A stretch of 64,000 nucleotides of DNA from Pseudomonas sp. UYIF39 (GTDB taxonomy: Bacteria > Pseudomonadota > Gammaproteobacteria > Pseudomonadales > Pseudomonadaceae), in NCBI RefSeq assembly GCF_029963765.1, contig NZ_JALBYU010000006.1, forward strand, positions 1 through 64,000. The letters run 5' to 3'. This document shows, piece by piece, positions 27,354 to 36,986 of the stretch. The translations under genes were made by a program, and so were the position numbers. Each line of letters starts with the position of its first letter. Position 1 is the stretch's first letter. A model generated the notes under the pieces. That model was given only the letters and a program-made list of their open reading frames with translations. It made no database searches and was not told the origin of the DNA.

Positions 27354-29222
27354 ATGCGACTGGCTTTCCCTACTTTATTGCTCACTGCCGTGACCCTGCT
27401 GCTGGGCGTCACCGGTGTGAATGCAGCACCGCAACATGCGTTGACCGTGTACGGTGAACCGGCGAAGTATCCTGCCGGCTTTAGTCATTTTGCCTACACA
27501 AACCCGCAAGCCCCCAAGGGTGGCACGATGCGCCGCTCGGCCGTCGAAATCGGTCATTTCGACCATATGTTGCCCTACATCGATAAAGGCATTGGCGTCA
27601 CACAGATCGACGGCCTGCTTTACTCGCCCCTCGCCCAGCGTTCGCTGGACGAGCCTTACACCGTGTACGGTCTGGTGGCTTCGATGATGGAGCGCTCGGA
27701 CGACGGTTTGTTCCTGCGCTTCTACCTGAACCCCAAGGCCCGTTTCGCGGACGGCAAACCGATCACGGCCGAAGACGTGCGCTACACCTTCGACCTGTTG
27801 ATGACCCAGGGTAGCCTGCGTTATCGCACCCAATTTGCCGACGTCAAAGGCGTCGAAGTGGAATCACCTCTGACAGTTCGGTTCGACTTGAAAAGCAATG
27901 AGAACCGGACCCTGCCCCTCGATATCGCGACCCTGCCGGTGTTTCCCGAGCATTGGTGGAAGACTCGCGACTTCGCCAATGGCGGCGGTTACGAGCCACC
28001 TTTGGGCAGCGGCCCCTACCGAGTGAGCAAGGTCGACTCCGGTCGCAGCATCACCTTCAAGCGCAATGCCAATTGGTGGGGCAAGGATTTACCGGTCAGC
28101 CGCGGCCTCTACAACTTCGATCATTTCAGCATCGAGTATTTCGGCGATACCGACGTCGCCCGCCAGGTCCTGCGCGGCGGAGCCTACGACTACAACCGGG
28201 AATTCTCCGCCACCGGTTACTCCATCGGCTACGACAGTCCGGCCCTGAGTGACGGGCGCCTGCAAAAGGCGCACCTGGCAACACAAGCGCCTCAAACGGC
28301 CCAGGGCTTTGTGTTCAACCTGCAAAACCCGCTGTTCCAGGACCGTCGAGTGCGTCAGGCGCTGGCCATGCTCTGGGATTTCGAATGGAGCAACCGGCAG
28401 ATGATGCGCGATATGTACATCCGTCAGCAGAGCTTCTTTTCCAACACCGATCTCGCCGCCCGACAACTGCCGGACGCTGGCGAGCTGGCGATTCTCGAAC
28501 CGTTGCGCGGGCAGGTCCCTGACGAGGTTTTCACCCAGGTATTCGAAGCACCGAAAACCGATGGCAGTGGCGTGATACGCGACAAACAGTTGCAGGCACT
28601 CGATTTGCTCGAACAGGCCGGCTGGAAACCCAAGGGTGATCAACTGGTCAACGCCGATGGCAAGCCGCTGAGTTTCACTTTCCTGGTCAGCCAGAACGGC
28701 ATGGACCGATTGCTGCTGCCTTACAAGCGCACCTTGAAACAGATCGGCATCGACATGAACATCCGCCGCATCGACTCGTCCCAATACGTGAATCGCCTGA
28801 TGAGCCGCGACTACGACATGATCGTCACCGGCTACCCGGTCACGACGTCGCCAGGGGGTGAACTGATCAATTACTTCGGCTCGGTCTCGGCCAACGACCC
28901 CGGCGCCAATAACTACATGGTGTTGAAAAATCCGGCGGTCGACACCCTGATCGCCGGACTGATTCGAGCCACCACCCAACCCGAAATGCTGCACTACGCC
29001 CACGCCCTGGACCGGGTGCTGCAATGGAACTACTACTGGATTCCCAACTATTACCCGCCGGGCAGCTCCACCGTGTGGTGGAATCGTTTCGGCAGGCCCA
29101 ACGAGCAAGCGAGCAATGACGAAGCCATCGAGAGCTGGTGGGAAATAAGCACCACGCCGTTGACCAACCAACAGATGACCGCTGAGAAAATCAGCCGTGG
29201 CAAACCCGGAGGGCCGCACTGA
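27354..29222 (+). CDS. yejA: ABC transporter substrate-binding protein, YejA type
   Basis: A periplasmic solute-binding protein of family 5 (622 aa). The signal peptide is [20 protein letters not shown] up to NA-AP. The family-5 blocks are visible ([55 protein letters not shown]). YejABEF systems import oligopeptides, including microcin C in E. coli. AAGG lies before the ATG at 27354; the open frame to 27267 is not used. Its stop overlaps the yejB start. Confidence 0.9.
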   Translation: MRLAFPTLLLTAVTLLLGVTGVNAAPQHALTVYGEPAKYPAGFSHFAYTNPQAPKGGTMRRSAVEIGHFDHMLPYIDKGIGVTQIDGLLYSPLAQRSLDEPYTVYGLVASMMERSDDGLFLRFYLNPKARFADGKPITAEDVRYTFDLLMTQGSLRYRTQFADVKGVEVESPLTVRFDLKSNENRTLPLDIATLPVFPEHWWKTRDFANGGGYEPPLGSGPYRVSKVDSGRSITFKRNANWWGKDLPVSRGLYNFDHFSIEYFGDTDVARQVLRGGAYDYNREFSATGYSIGYDSPALSDGRLQKAHLATQAPQTAQGFVFNLQNPLFQDRRVRQALAMLWDFEWSNRQMMRDMYIRQQSFFSNTDLAARQLPDAGELAILEPLRGQVPDEVFTQVFEAPKTDGSGVIRDKQLQALDLLEQAGWKPKGDQLVNADGKPLSFTFLVSQNGMDRLLLPYKRTLKQIGIDMNIRRIDSSQYVNRLMSRDYDMIVTGYPVTTSPGGELINYFGSVSANDPGANNYMVLKNPAVDTLIAGLIRATTQPEMLHYAHALDRVLQWNYYWIPNYYPPGSSTVWWNRFGRPNEQASNDEAIESWWEISTTPLTNQQMTAEKISRGKPGGPH

Positions 29223-30283
29223 TGTGGGCTTACATACTGCGGCGGCTGCTGCTGATCATTCCGACGCTGGTGATCATTCTTCTGGTCAACTTCATCATTG
29301 TCCAGGCCGCGCCGGGCGGCCCGGTGGAACAGGCCATCGCGCACTTGCAAGGCATCGGTGGCGCGAGTGTCGGTGGCGGTTCCGGTGAACGCATGTCCGG
29401 CACCTCCCGATCCAGTCGCGGCCTCGACCCGCAACTGATCAAGGACATCGAAAAGCAATACGGCTTCGATAAGCCGGCGCACGAACGCCTGTGGCTGATG
29501 CTCACCAGTTACGCGCGCCTGGACTTCGGCAAGAGCTTTTTCCGTGGTGCGACCGTCACCGACCTGATCCTGGAAAAAATGCCGGTGACCATTTCCCTTG
29601 GGCTCTGGGCGACGCTGATCACCTACCTGGTGTCGATTCCCTTGGGCATCCGCAAGGCCGTGCACCACGGCAGCCACTTCGATATCTGGAGCAGCACCGC
29701 GATCGTCATCGGCTACGCCATGCCGGCGTTCCTGTTCGCGATGTTCCTGATCGTGGTCTTCGCCGGCGGTACCTCGCTGAACTGGTTCCCGGTGCGCGGT
29801 CTGGTCTCGGACAATTTCGAATCGCTGTCGACCGTGGGCAAAATCGCCGATTACTTTTGGCACTTGGTGCTACCAGTGACGGCGCTGGTGATCGGCGGGT
29901 TCGCCACGCTGACCATTCTGACCAAGAACTCCTTCCTCAATGAAATCACGCGCCAGTACGTAGTCACCGCCCGTGCCAAGGGCCTGAGCGAACGCCGAGT
30001 GCTCTACGGTCACGTGTTTCGCAATGCCATGCTGCTGGTGGTCTCGGGGATTCCCCAGGCGTTCATCAGCGTATTTTTCGCCGGCTCGCTGCTGATCGAA
30101 GTGATTTTCTCCCTCGACGGCCTGGGTCGCATGAGCTACGAAGCCGCGGTTTCCCGGGACTATCCGGTGGTATTCGGTTCGCTGTTCATCTTCACGCTGT
30201 TCGGTCTCTTGATAAAACTGGTCGGCGACCTCTGCTACACCCTCGTCGACCCGCGCATCGACTTCGCTGCGAGGAACGCCTGA
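29222..30283 (+). CDS. yejB: ABC transporter permease, YejB type
   Basis: An inner-membrane permease of the DppB/YejB family (353 aa). It begins [20 protein letters not shown], the family start, followed by a long periplasmic stretch including a Gly/Ser-rich loop ([10 protein letters not shown]). The permease EAA-type loop is [20 protein letters not shown]. Start and preceding stop overlap as TGATG. Confidence 0.92.
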   Translation: MWAYILRRLLLIIPTLVIILLVNFIIVQAAPGGPVEQAIAHLQGIGGASVGGGSGERMSGTSRSSRGLDPQLIKDIEKQYGFDKPAHERLWLMLTSYARLDFGKSFFRGATVTDLILEKMPVTISLGLWATLITYLVSIPLGIRKAVHHGSHFDIWSSTAIVIGYAMPAFLFAMFLIVVFAGGTSLNWFPVRGLVSDNFESLSTVGKIADYFWHLVLPVTALVIGGFATLTILTKNSFLNEITRQYVVTARAKGLSERRVLYGHVFRNAMLLVVSGIPQAFISVFFAGSLLIEVIFSLDGLGRMSYEAAVSRDYPVVFGSLFIFTLFGLLIKLVGDLCYTLVDPRIDFAARNA

Positions 30284-31305
30284 TGTTCAAGCTCTCGCCG
30301 TTAGGTCGTCGTCGTTTCGAGCGCTTCAAGAAAAACCGTCGCGGCTGGTGGTCCTTGTGGTTGTTTGTCAGCCTGTTCCTCTTGACCCTCGGTGGCGAAC
30401 TGATCGCCAACGACAAACCGCTGATCGTCAGCTATCAGGGCTCACTCTACTTCCCGGCCCTGAGGCGTCATACCGAGCAGGAATTTGGCGGGCAGCTGCC
30501 GTTCCAGGCGGACTACCGCAGCGACTATGTGCAGACGCTGATTCACCAGGACGGTGGCTGGATGCTGTTCCCGCCAATCCCCTTCAGCGATGACACGCCG
30601 AACTATGACCTCAATCAACCGGCGCCCAGCCCTCCGACGAAGGTCAACTGGCTGGGCACCGACGATCAGGCGCGGGACGTGTTGGCCAGAGTGATTTTCG
30701 GTGCGAGGGTGTCAATCCTGTTTGCCTTGATGCTGACCTTTGTCAGCGCACTGATCGGCATCGCTGCCGGTGCCCTGCAAGGCTATTACGGCGGCTGGGT
30801 CGACCTGATCGGTCAACGCTTGCTGGAGGTTTGGTCGGGGCTGCCGGTGCTGTACCTGCTGATCATCCTGTCGGGTTTCGTCGAGCCCAATTTCTGGTGG
30901 CTGCTGGGGATCATGGCGCTGTTTTCCTGGCTGGCCCTGGTGGACGTGGTGCGCGCCGAGTTCCTGCGCGGGCGCAACCTGGAATACGTCAAAGCCGCCC
31001 GGGCGCTGGGTCTGACCGACCGCAAGGTTATCGTCCGGCACATCCTGCCCAACGCAATGAACGCGACGCTGAGTTATCTGCCGTTCATTCTGACCGGGGC
31101 GATCTCGACCCTCACAGCGCTGGACTTCCTCGGTTTCGGCATGCCCGCCGGCAGCGCATCGCTGGGCGAGTTGATCGGTCAGGGCAAGCAGAACCTGCAA
31201 GCGCCGTGGCTGGGATTAACGGCATTTTTTACCCTGGCGCTGATTCTTTCTTTACTGGTGTTTATCGGGGAGGCATTGCGAGATGCCTTTGACCCACGAT
31301 CGTGA
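30283..31305 (+). CDS. yejE: ABC transporter permease, YejE type
   Basis: The second inner-membrane permease (340 aa), of the DppC/YejE type. One N-terminal helix is followed by a large periplasmic loop (about residues 45-140) unusual among permeases but typical of YejE. A block of helices with the coupling loop KAARALGLTDRKVIVRHILP comes next. It overlaps yejB by TGATG. Confidence 0.92.
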   Translation: MFKLSPLGRRRFERFKKNRRGWWSLWLFVSLFLLTLGGELIANDKPLIVSYQGSLYFPALRRHTEQEFGGQLPFQADYRSDYVQTLIHQDGGWMLFPPIPFSDDTPNYDLNQPAPSPPTKVNWLGTDDQARDVLARVIFGARVSILFALMLTFVSALIGIAAGALQGYYGGWVDLIGQRLLEVWSGLPVLYLLIILSGFVEPNFWWLLGIMALFSWLALVDVVRAEFLRGRNLEYVKAARALGLTDRKVIVRHILPNAMNATLSYLPFILTGAISTLTALDFLGFGMPAGSASLGELIGQGKQNLQAPWLGLTAFFTLALILSLLVFIGEALRDAFDPRS

Positions 31306-31319
31306 CGCGGACTGTTGAT

Positions 31320-32903
31320 ATGAGTAACAACCTGATCGAAATCCGTGACCTCAGCGTGGCCTTCAGCGGCCAGACCGTGGTGCGCAATCTGTGCCTGGAC
31401 ATCCGCCCTGGCGAATGCCTGGCGCTGGTCGGCGAATCGGGTTCCGGCAAGTCGGTAACCGCTCACTCGATCCTGCAATTGCTGCCCGAGACCGGCACCG
31501 AAACCACGGGCAGTATTCGCTACCGTGGCCAGGAGCTGGTCGGCGCTCCGGCCAAGGTCTTGCGAGAACTGCGGGGTAACCGCATCGCGATGATCTTCCA
31601 GGAGCCCATGACCTCGCTCAACCCATTGCACAGCATCGAAAAGCAGATCGGCGAAACCCTGCTGCTGCACAAGGGCCTGGCCGGTAAAGCGGCGCAAGCG
31701 CGGATACTCGAGTTGCTGCATCTGGTCGGCATTCAGAAACCCAAAGAGCGGCTCAAGGCCTATCCCCATCAATTGTCCGGCGGTCAGCGGCAACGGGTGA
31801 TGATCGCCATGGCCCTTGCCTGCGAACCGGAGCTGCTGATCGCCGACGAGCCGACCACTGCGCTGGACATGACAGTGCAGCGCAAGATCCTGCTGCTGCT
31901 CAAATCCCTGCAACAGCGTCTCGGTATGTCGCTGCTGCTGATCAGCCATGACCTCAATCTGGTACGCAGTATTGCCCAACGAGTCTGCGTGATGAAGGCC
32001 GGCGAAATCGTCGAACAGGCACCTTGCGAAACGCTGTTTACCGAACCGAAACATCCTTACAGCTGCGTGCTGCTGAACGCCGAACCGGAAGGTGAAGCAC
32101 TGCCCCGGGACGAGCGCGAGAACGTGCTTGAGGTAGATGATTTGCGGGTGCAGTTCGCCCTGAGCGGCGGGCTGTTTCAGCGCAAGACCTACCTGAAGGC
32201 CGTGGACGGCATCAGCCTCAACATTCAACGCGGCAAGACGCTGGGCATTGTGGGCGAATCCGGTTCCGGCAAGTCGACGCTGGGTCAGGCGATCCTGCGC
32301 TTGCTCGACTCCGAAGGCAGCATTCGCTTTCAAGGTGAAGCGCTGGACGGCCTGACGCAGAAACAGCTGCGACCGTGGCGCAAGAAAATGCAGGTGGTGT
32401 TCCAGGACCCGTTCGGCAGCCTCAGCCCGCGGATGTCCGTGGCGCAGATCATCAGTGAAGGCCTTGAGGTGCATAGCCAGTTGACGGCTGAAGAATGCAA
32501 AGCCGAAGTGATTCGGGCATTGGTGGAAGTCGGCCTCGACCCGCAAAGCCGTCATCGCTACCCGCACGAGTTTTCCGGTGGCCAACGCCAACGCATCGCC
32601 ATCGCCCGGGCGCTGGTGCTGAAACCGGCGCTGATCCTGCTGGACGAACCAACCTCGGCGCTGGATCGCACGGTGCAAAAACAAGTGGTCGCCCTGCTCC
32701 GCCAACTTCAGGAAAAACATGGCCTGACCTACCTGTTCATCAGCCACGACCTGGCGGTGGTGCGCGCCCTGGCCCACGACATGATCGTGATCAAGGACGG
32801 CAAAGTGGTGGAAAGCGGCGCCAGTCATGTCGTGTTCGATTCGCCGCAGCATCCGTATACCAAAGAGCTGTTGGCGGCGGCACATCCTGGAGCCGTTCGA
32901 TGA
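31320..32903 (+). CDS. yejF: ABC transporter ATP-binding protein, YejF type
   Basis: A double-ATPase subunit (527 aa) with two complete ABC cassettes. Cassette 1 has Walker A GESGSGKS, signature LSGGQRQR and Walker B LLIADEP; cassette 2 has Walker [10 protein letters not shown], signature FSGGQRQR and LILLDEP. The ATG at 31320 gives [13 protein letters not shown]; an in-frame GTG at 31302 overlaps the yejE stop and could serve instead. Its stop overlaps the ATG of a sigma-54 activator gene, an unexpected neighbour for a peptide importer. Confidence 0.92.
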   Translation: MSNNLIEIRDLSVAFSGQTVVRNLCLDIRPGECLALVGESGSGKSVTAHSILQLLPETGTETTGSIRYRGQELVGAPAKVLRELRGNRIAMIFQEPMTSLNPLHSIEKQIGETLLLHKGLAGKAAQARILELLHLVGIQKPKERLKAYPHQLSGGQRQRVMIAMALACEPELLIADEPTTALDMTVQRKILLLLKSLQQRLGMSLLLISHDLNLVRSIAQRVCVMKAGEIVEQAPCETLFTEPKHPYSCVLLNAEPEGEALPRDERENVLEVDDLRVQFALSGGLFQRKTYLKAVDGISLNIQRGKTLGIVGESGSGKSTLGQAILRLLDSEGSIRFQGEALDGLTQKQLRPWRKKMQVVFQDPFGSLSPRMSVAQIISEGLEVHSQLTAEECKAEVIRALVEVGLDPQSRHRYPHEFSGGQRQRIAIARALVLKPALILLDEPTSALDRTVQKQVVALLRQLQEKHGLTYLFISHDLAVVRALAHDMIVIKDGKVVESGASHVVFDSPQHPYTKELLAAAHPGAVR

Positions 32904-34315
32904 ACACCACCGAAAGCCTCAAGGACTACCAGCGCGTTCGCCTGCTGGCGATCCGTTCATTGTTCGAGATCATCGAGCAGTCGAGTGAAGGCACGGTGAT
33001 TGTCGACCGCGACGCCAATATCGTCTGGATGAACGAGCGCTATGCCCGGCGCTTCGGCCTGGAATCGGCGGAAGTGGCAATCGGCAAGGCCTGCGAAAGT
33101 GTGATCCCCGGCAGTCTGTTGCGCGATGTGGTGCGCACCGGTCGGCCGATTTTGCTCGACATGCAGGACACCCCCAAAGAACCACTGGTGGTGATGCGCC
33201 TGCCGATTCATGACGACGCCGGCGTGGTGATCGGCGCCATCGGGTTTGCGCTGTTCGATGAATTACGCAGCCTCTCGCCGATGCTCAAACGCTACATGAG
33301 CATGCAGGAAGAACTGGCATCCACCCGCTCGCTGCTGCGAGCGCGGCAAACCAAATACAACTTCGCGCACTTCATCGGCACCAGCGCCGCCAGCCTCGAA
33401 GTCAAACGCCGTGCCCGACGCAGTGCCAGCGCGGAATCCCCGGTGTTGCTGCTCGGTGAAACCGGCACCGGCAAAGAGCTGCTGGCTCAGGCGATCCACG
33501 GCGCTTCGCCGCGCGCGCACAAAGCCTTTGTCAGCATCAACAGCGCGGCGATTCCCGAATCGTTGCTGGAAGCGGAATTCTTCGGCACTGCGCCCGGCGC
33601 ATTTACCGGTGCTGATCGCAAGGGCCGTGCGGGCAAGTTGAAGATCGCCCAGGGCGGCACCCTGTTTCTCGATGAAATCGGCGACATGCCGTTGCCACTG
33701 CAAAGCAAACTGCTGCGGGTATTGCAGGAGAAAGAATTCGAGCCGGTGGGTTCCAACGAAGTGATCCAGAGCGATGTGCGGGTGATTGCCGCGACCTCCA
33801 CGGATCTGGAAGCCGCGATCAAGCGCGGCGAATTTCGCGCAGACCTGTATTACCGCCTCAACGTGCTGCCGATCCAGGTCCCGCCGCTGCGTGATCGACT
33901 CGATGACCTGCCAGCCCTCAGTGAAGCGATTCTGGAGGAGCTGCGCAGTCAGCACGAATTGAACCGCGAAGCCCTGGAACTGCTGGGTCAACATGCCTGG
34001 CCGGGGAACATTCGCGAGCTGCGCAACGTGCTGGAGCGGGCGGCGCTGCTCAGTGATGACTTGATGCTGAATGCCGCAGATATCCACGCGGCGATTGGGA
34101 CGTTCACACCGGTAGAACGCGTGGTGCCTGTAACGATTGAGCCGGTTGCGCAAGAGACGTTCAGTGCGGCTCGGGAGCGGTTTGATCGGCAGTTGATTGA
34201 AGCTGCCCTCGCACAATGCGGCGGGAAGGTTGTTGAAACGGCGGCGCGGTTGGGGCTGGGGCGGTCGACGTTGTACAAGAAAATGGTGGCTCTGGGAATT
34301 GCGGAGTCTCTATAA
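32900..34315 (+). CDS. hbcR: Sigma-54-dependent activator, HbcR type
   Basis: A bacterial enhancer-binding protein (471 aa): PAS domain (about residues 20-125, GTVIVDRDANIVWMNERYARR), AAA+ domain with Walker A GETGTGKE, the sigma-54-contacting GAFTGA loop, Walker B GGTLFLDEIG and arginine-finger region, then a C-terminal Fis-type HTH (GKVVETAARLGLGRSTLYKKM). The neighbours (GntP permease, BdhA) are those of the P. aeruginosa 3-hydroxybutyrate regulator HbcR. The ATGA overlap with yejF means it can be translated from the transporter mRNA. Confidence 0.85.
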   Translation: MNTTESLKDYQRVRLLAIRSLFEIIEQSSEGTVIVDRDANIVWMNERYARRFGLESAEVAIGKACESVIPGSLLRDVVRTGRPILLDMQDTPKEPLVVMRLPIHDDAGVVIGAIGFALFDELRSLSPMLKRYMSMQEELASTRSLLRARQTKYNFAHFIGTSAASLEVKRRARRSASAESPVLLLGETGTGKELLAQAIHGASPRAHKAFVSINSAAIPESLLEAEFFGTAPGAFTGADRKGRAGKLKIAQGGTLFLDEIGDMPLPLQSKLLRVLQEKEFEPVGSNEVIQSDVRVIAATSTDLEAAIKRGEFRADLYYRLNVLPIQVPPLRDRLDDLPALSEAILEELRSQHELNREALELLGQHAWPGNIRELRNVLERAALLSDDLMLNAADIHAAIGTFTPVERVVPVTIEPVAQETFSAARERFDRQLIEAALAQCGGKVVETAARLGLGRSTLYKKMVALGIAESL

Positions 34316-34345
34316 GGAGATATTAATCTCCACTTGTAGACAGAT

Positions 34346-34429
34346 CATCGCGAGCAAGCTCGCTCCCACAGGTTTACCCCACCGCGCAGAAGAATGCGGT
34401 CAAATGTGGGAGCGAGCTTGCTCGCGATG
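34346..34429. repeat. Paired REP elements (REPIN)
   Basis: Two REP sequences in opposite orientation (ATCGCGAGCAAGCTCGCTCC at the left, the complement GGAGCGAGCTTGCTCGCGAT at the right), separated by about 30 bases, between hbcR and the sigma-54 promoter. Confidence 0.85.
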
Positions 34430-34450
34430 AGGCCGGCATTACCGATATAA

Positions 34451-34466
34451 GTCTCAAACTAGAGAC
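34451..34466. promoter_or_regulatory. Candidate enhancer site for HbcR
   Basis: GTCTC-N6-GAGAC is an inverted repeat whose centre lies about 72 bases upstream of the -24 element, a suitable place for an activator binding site. Assignment to HbcR is inference. Confidence 0.4.
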
Positions 34467-34529
34467 ATCCAACTGAAACTCAACTCAAACAATCTACATA
34501 TATCCTTATATTTCAATAGCTTGTGGGTC

Positions 34530-34545
34530 TGGCACGAAACTCGCT
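34530..34545 (+). promoter_or_regulatory. Sigma-54 (-24/-12) promoter
   Basis: TGGCACGAAACTCGCT matches the consensus TGGCACG-N4-TTGCW at every position except one (TCGC for TTGC). The GG and GC are 12 bases apart as required. It lies 57 bases before the permease start and just after a sigma-54 activator gene. Confidence 0.75.
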
Positions 34546-34601
34546 AAAGCCCTCTCCCACAACAGATCCACCTACAAAAATAACAATCCAGGAGACACAC
34601 C

Positions 34602-35993
34602 ATGAGTGTGATCATTGCCTTGGCAGCTCTCACGCTGCTAATGCTCGCGGCCTACCGTGGCTACAGCGTTATCCTCTTTGCCCCGATTGCCGCCCTCGGC
34701 GCCGTTCTGCTCACCGACCCTTCCGCCGTCGCCCCCGCCTTCACCGGGGTGTTCATGGAGAAAATGGTCGGCTTCATCAAACTGTATTTTCCGGTGTTCC
34801 TGCTCGGTGCCGTGTTCGGCAAGCTGATCGAGCTGTCGGGTTTCTCGCGCTCCATTGTCGCCGCGGCGATTCGCCTCCTCGGCACGAGTCAGGCGATGCT
34901 GGTGATCGTGCTGGTCTGCGCCCTGCTGACTTACGGCGGCGTGTCGCTGTTCGTGGTGGTGTTCGCGGTCTACCCGTTTGCTGCTGAAATGTTCCGCCAG
35001 AGCAATATTCCCAAGCGTCTCATCCCGGCGACCATCGCCCTCGGCGCATTCTCGTTCACCATGGACGCCCTGCCCGGCACTCCGCAAATCCAGAACATCA
35101 TCCCGAGCACCTTCTTCAACACCACCGCCTGGGCCGCGCCTTGGCTGGGCTTGATCGGCGCGATCTTCGTGGTCTGCACCGGCATGTTGTTTCTGCAGCG
35201 CCAGCGCAACAAGGCTCAGCGCGCCGGTGAAGGTTATGGCACCGAACTGCGCAACGAACCGGAAACCGCTGCCGACATCAAACTGCCAAACCCGTGGATT
35301 GCACTGTCGCCGCTGCTGGCGGTGGGCATCATGAACCTGCTGTTTACCCAGTGGATTCCGCAGTGGTACGGCAAGACTCACAGCCTCGCGCTGCCGGGCA
35401 TGGCCGCGCCGGTGACCACCGACATCGCCAAACTCACGGCGATCTGGGCCGTTCAGGCAGCCTTGCTGGTCGGCATCATCATGGTGCTGGTGTTCGGCTT
35501 CCAGGCGATTCGCGGCAAGTTGGCCGAAGGCAGCAGAAGCGCGGTCAGCGGTTCGTTGCTGGCGGCGATGAACACCGCATCGGAGTACGGCTTTGGTGCG
35601 GTGATCGCCTCGTTGCCGGGCTTCCTGGTATTGGCTGACTGGCTCAAGAGCATCCCCAATCCGCTGGTCAACGAAGCGATTACCGTGACGCTGCTGGCCG
35701 GCATCACCGGTTCGGCGTCGGGCGGTATGAGCATTGCGCTGGCGGCCATGGCCAATGACTTCATCGCAGCGGCCCACGCCGCCAACATCCCGCTGGAAGT
35801 GCTGCACCGGGTGGCCGCGATGGCCAGTGGCGGCATGGACACCCTGCCGCACAACGGCGCAGTGATTACCTTGCTGGCGGTCACCGGCCTGACCCACCGC
35901 GAAGCCTACAAAGATATTTTCTGTATTACGCTGATCAAGACCCTGGCGGTTTTTGTGGTGATCGGTACTTTCTACGCCACTGGCATTGTGTGA
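34602..35993 (+). CDS. GntP-family permease, probable 3-hydroxybutyrate transporter
   Basis: An inner-membrane transporter (463 aa) of the gluconate:H+ symporter (GntP) family, about 12 helices. Family signatures include the DALPGTPQIQNIIP loop, AGITGSASGGMSIALAAM and ASGGMDTLPHNGAVITLL. In the comparable P. aeruginosa cluster this gene accompanies 3-hydroxybutyrate dehydrogenase. Its expression probably depends on the -24/-12 promoter upstream. AGGAG precedes the start, and bdhA follows after seven bases. Confidence 0.85.
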   Translation: MSVIIALAALTLLMLAAYRGYSVILFAPIAALGAVLLTDPSAVAPAFTGVFMEKMVGFIKLYFPVFLLGAVFGKLIELSGFSRSIVAAAIRLLGTSQAMLVIVLVCALLTYGGVSLFVVVFAVYPFAAEMFRQSNIPKRLIPATIALGAFSFTMDALPGTPQIQNIIPSTFFNTTAWAAPWLGLIGAIFVVCTGMLFLQRQRNKAQRAGEGYGTELRNEPETAADIKLPNPWIALSPLLAVGIMNLLFTQWIPQWYGKTHSLALPGMAAPVTTDIAKLTAIWAVQAALLVGIIMVLVFGFQAIRGKLAEGSRSAVSGSLLAAMNTASEYGFGAVIASLPGFLVLADWLKSIPNPLVNEAITVTLLAGITGSASGGMSIALAAMANDFIAAAHAANIPLEVLHRVAAMASGGMDTLPHNGAVITLLAVTGLTHREAYKDIFCITLIKTLAVFVVIGTFYATGIV

Positions 35994-36000
35994 GGTATTC

Positions 36001-36786
36001 ATGACGACTCTTTCGGGCAAGACTGCACTGGTCACCGGTTCCACCAGCGGCATCGGCCTGGGCATCGCCCTCAGCCTGGCCAAGGCTGGCGCCAACCTGA
36101 TCCTCAACGGTTTCGGTGATGCGTCCAAGGTGATTGCCGAGGTTGAGCTGCTCAATAACAAAAGCGGTGGCAAGGTTGGCCATCACCCGGCCGACGTCAG
36201 CGACCCGGCACAGATCGCCGACATGATTGCCTACGCCGAACGTGAGTTCGGCGGCATCGACATCCTGGTCAACAACGCCGGCATCCAGCATGTGGCGCCG
36301 GTGGAAGAGTTCCCGGTGGAGCGCTGGGATTCGATCATTGCGATCAACCTGTCGTCGGTATTTCACAGCACTCGCCTGAGCCTGCCGGGCATGCGCGCCA
36401 AGGGCTGGGGACGGATTATCAACATCGCTTCGGTGCATGGCCAGGTCGGGTCGGTGGGCAAGGCGGCTTACGTGGCGGCCAAGCATGGCGTCATCGGCTT
36501 GACCAAGGTGGTCGGGCTGGAAACCGCCACCACCAACGTCACCTGCAACGCCATCTGCCCCGGTTGGGTGCTGACGCCACTGGTGCAGAAACAGATTGAT
36601 GACCGCATCGCCAAAGGGATCGACCCGCAACAGGCGCAGCATGATTTGCTGGCTGAGAAGCAACCTTCGCTGGAGTTTGTGACGCCGCCACAACTGGGCG
36701 AACTGGTGCTGTTTTTGTGCAGCGAAGCCGGTAGCCAAGTGCGTGGCGCGGCGTGGAATATTGATGGTGGTTGGTTGGCACAGTAA
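36001..36786 (+). CDS. bdhA: D-3-hydroxybutyrate dehydrogenase
   Basis: A short-chain dehydrogenase (261 aa) oxidising D-3-hydroxybutyrate to acetoacetate with NAD. The cofactor motif is TGSTSGIGLG, then NNAG, and the catalytic Ser/Tyr/Lys appear in INIASVHG and YVAAKHG. The C-terminal block (QKQIDDRIAKGIDPQQAQHD, LLAEKQPS) is typical of PHB-degradation-type enzymes. GAGG lies eight bases before the ATG at 36001. Confidence 0.92.
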   Translation: MTTLSGKTALVTGSTSGIGLGIALSLAKAGANLILNGFGDASKVIAEVELLNNKSGGKVGHHPADVSDPAQIADMIAYAEREFGGIDILVNNAGIQHVAPVEEFPVERWDSIIAINLSSVFHSTRLSLPGMRAKGWGRIINIASVHGQVGSVGKAAYVAAKHGVIGLTKVVGLETATTNVTCNAICPGWVLTPLVQKQIDDRIAKGIDPQQAQHDLLAEKQPSLEFVTPPQLGELVLFLCSEAGSQVRGAAWNIDGGWLAQ

Positions 36787-36800
36787 TCAACCAGTAACCC

Positions 36801-36948
36801 TGTGGCGAGGGGATTTAGCGGACCGCCGCACCGCCCCGTTCGACTGCGAAGCAGTCGTAAATCCTGCGCTCTCGGTATGTCAGTCATACCTAAGGTGCCG
36901 GGTTTGGGGCGGCTTCGCCACCCAACGGGGATAAATCTCCTCGCCACA
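36801..36948. repeat. 148-bp imperfect inverted repeat element
   Basis: The ends TGTGGCGAGGGGATTTA and TAAATCTCCTCGCCACA are complementary apart from one position, and the interior contains further paired segments (GGGGCGG / CCGCCCC-type). It resembles a dispersed non-coding Pseudomonas repeat and separates bdhA from the ligase gene. Confidence 0.7.
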
Positions 36949-36986
36949 AAAGGCCGACTGAATGCATTAATAAGAAGAGGCAAGCC

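Noticed and set aside
31179..32885. 568-codon minus-strand open frame opposite yejF
   Set aside because: yejF has two complete ABC cassettes on the plus strand; the other frame is repetitive His/Gln/Arg-rich noise.
34638..36173. 511-codon minus-strand frame over the GntP permease and bdhA
   Set aside because: It crosses two recognisable genes and the gap between them; no protein family visible.
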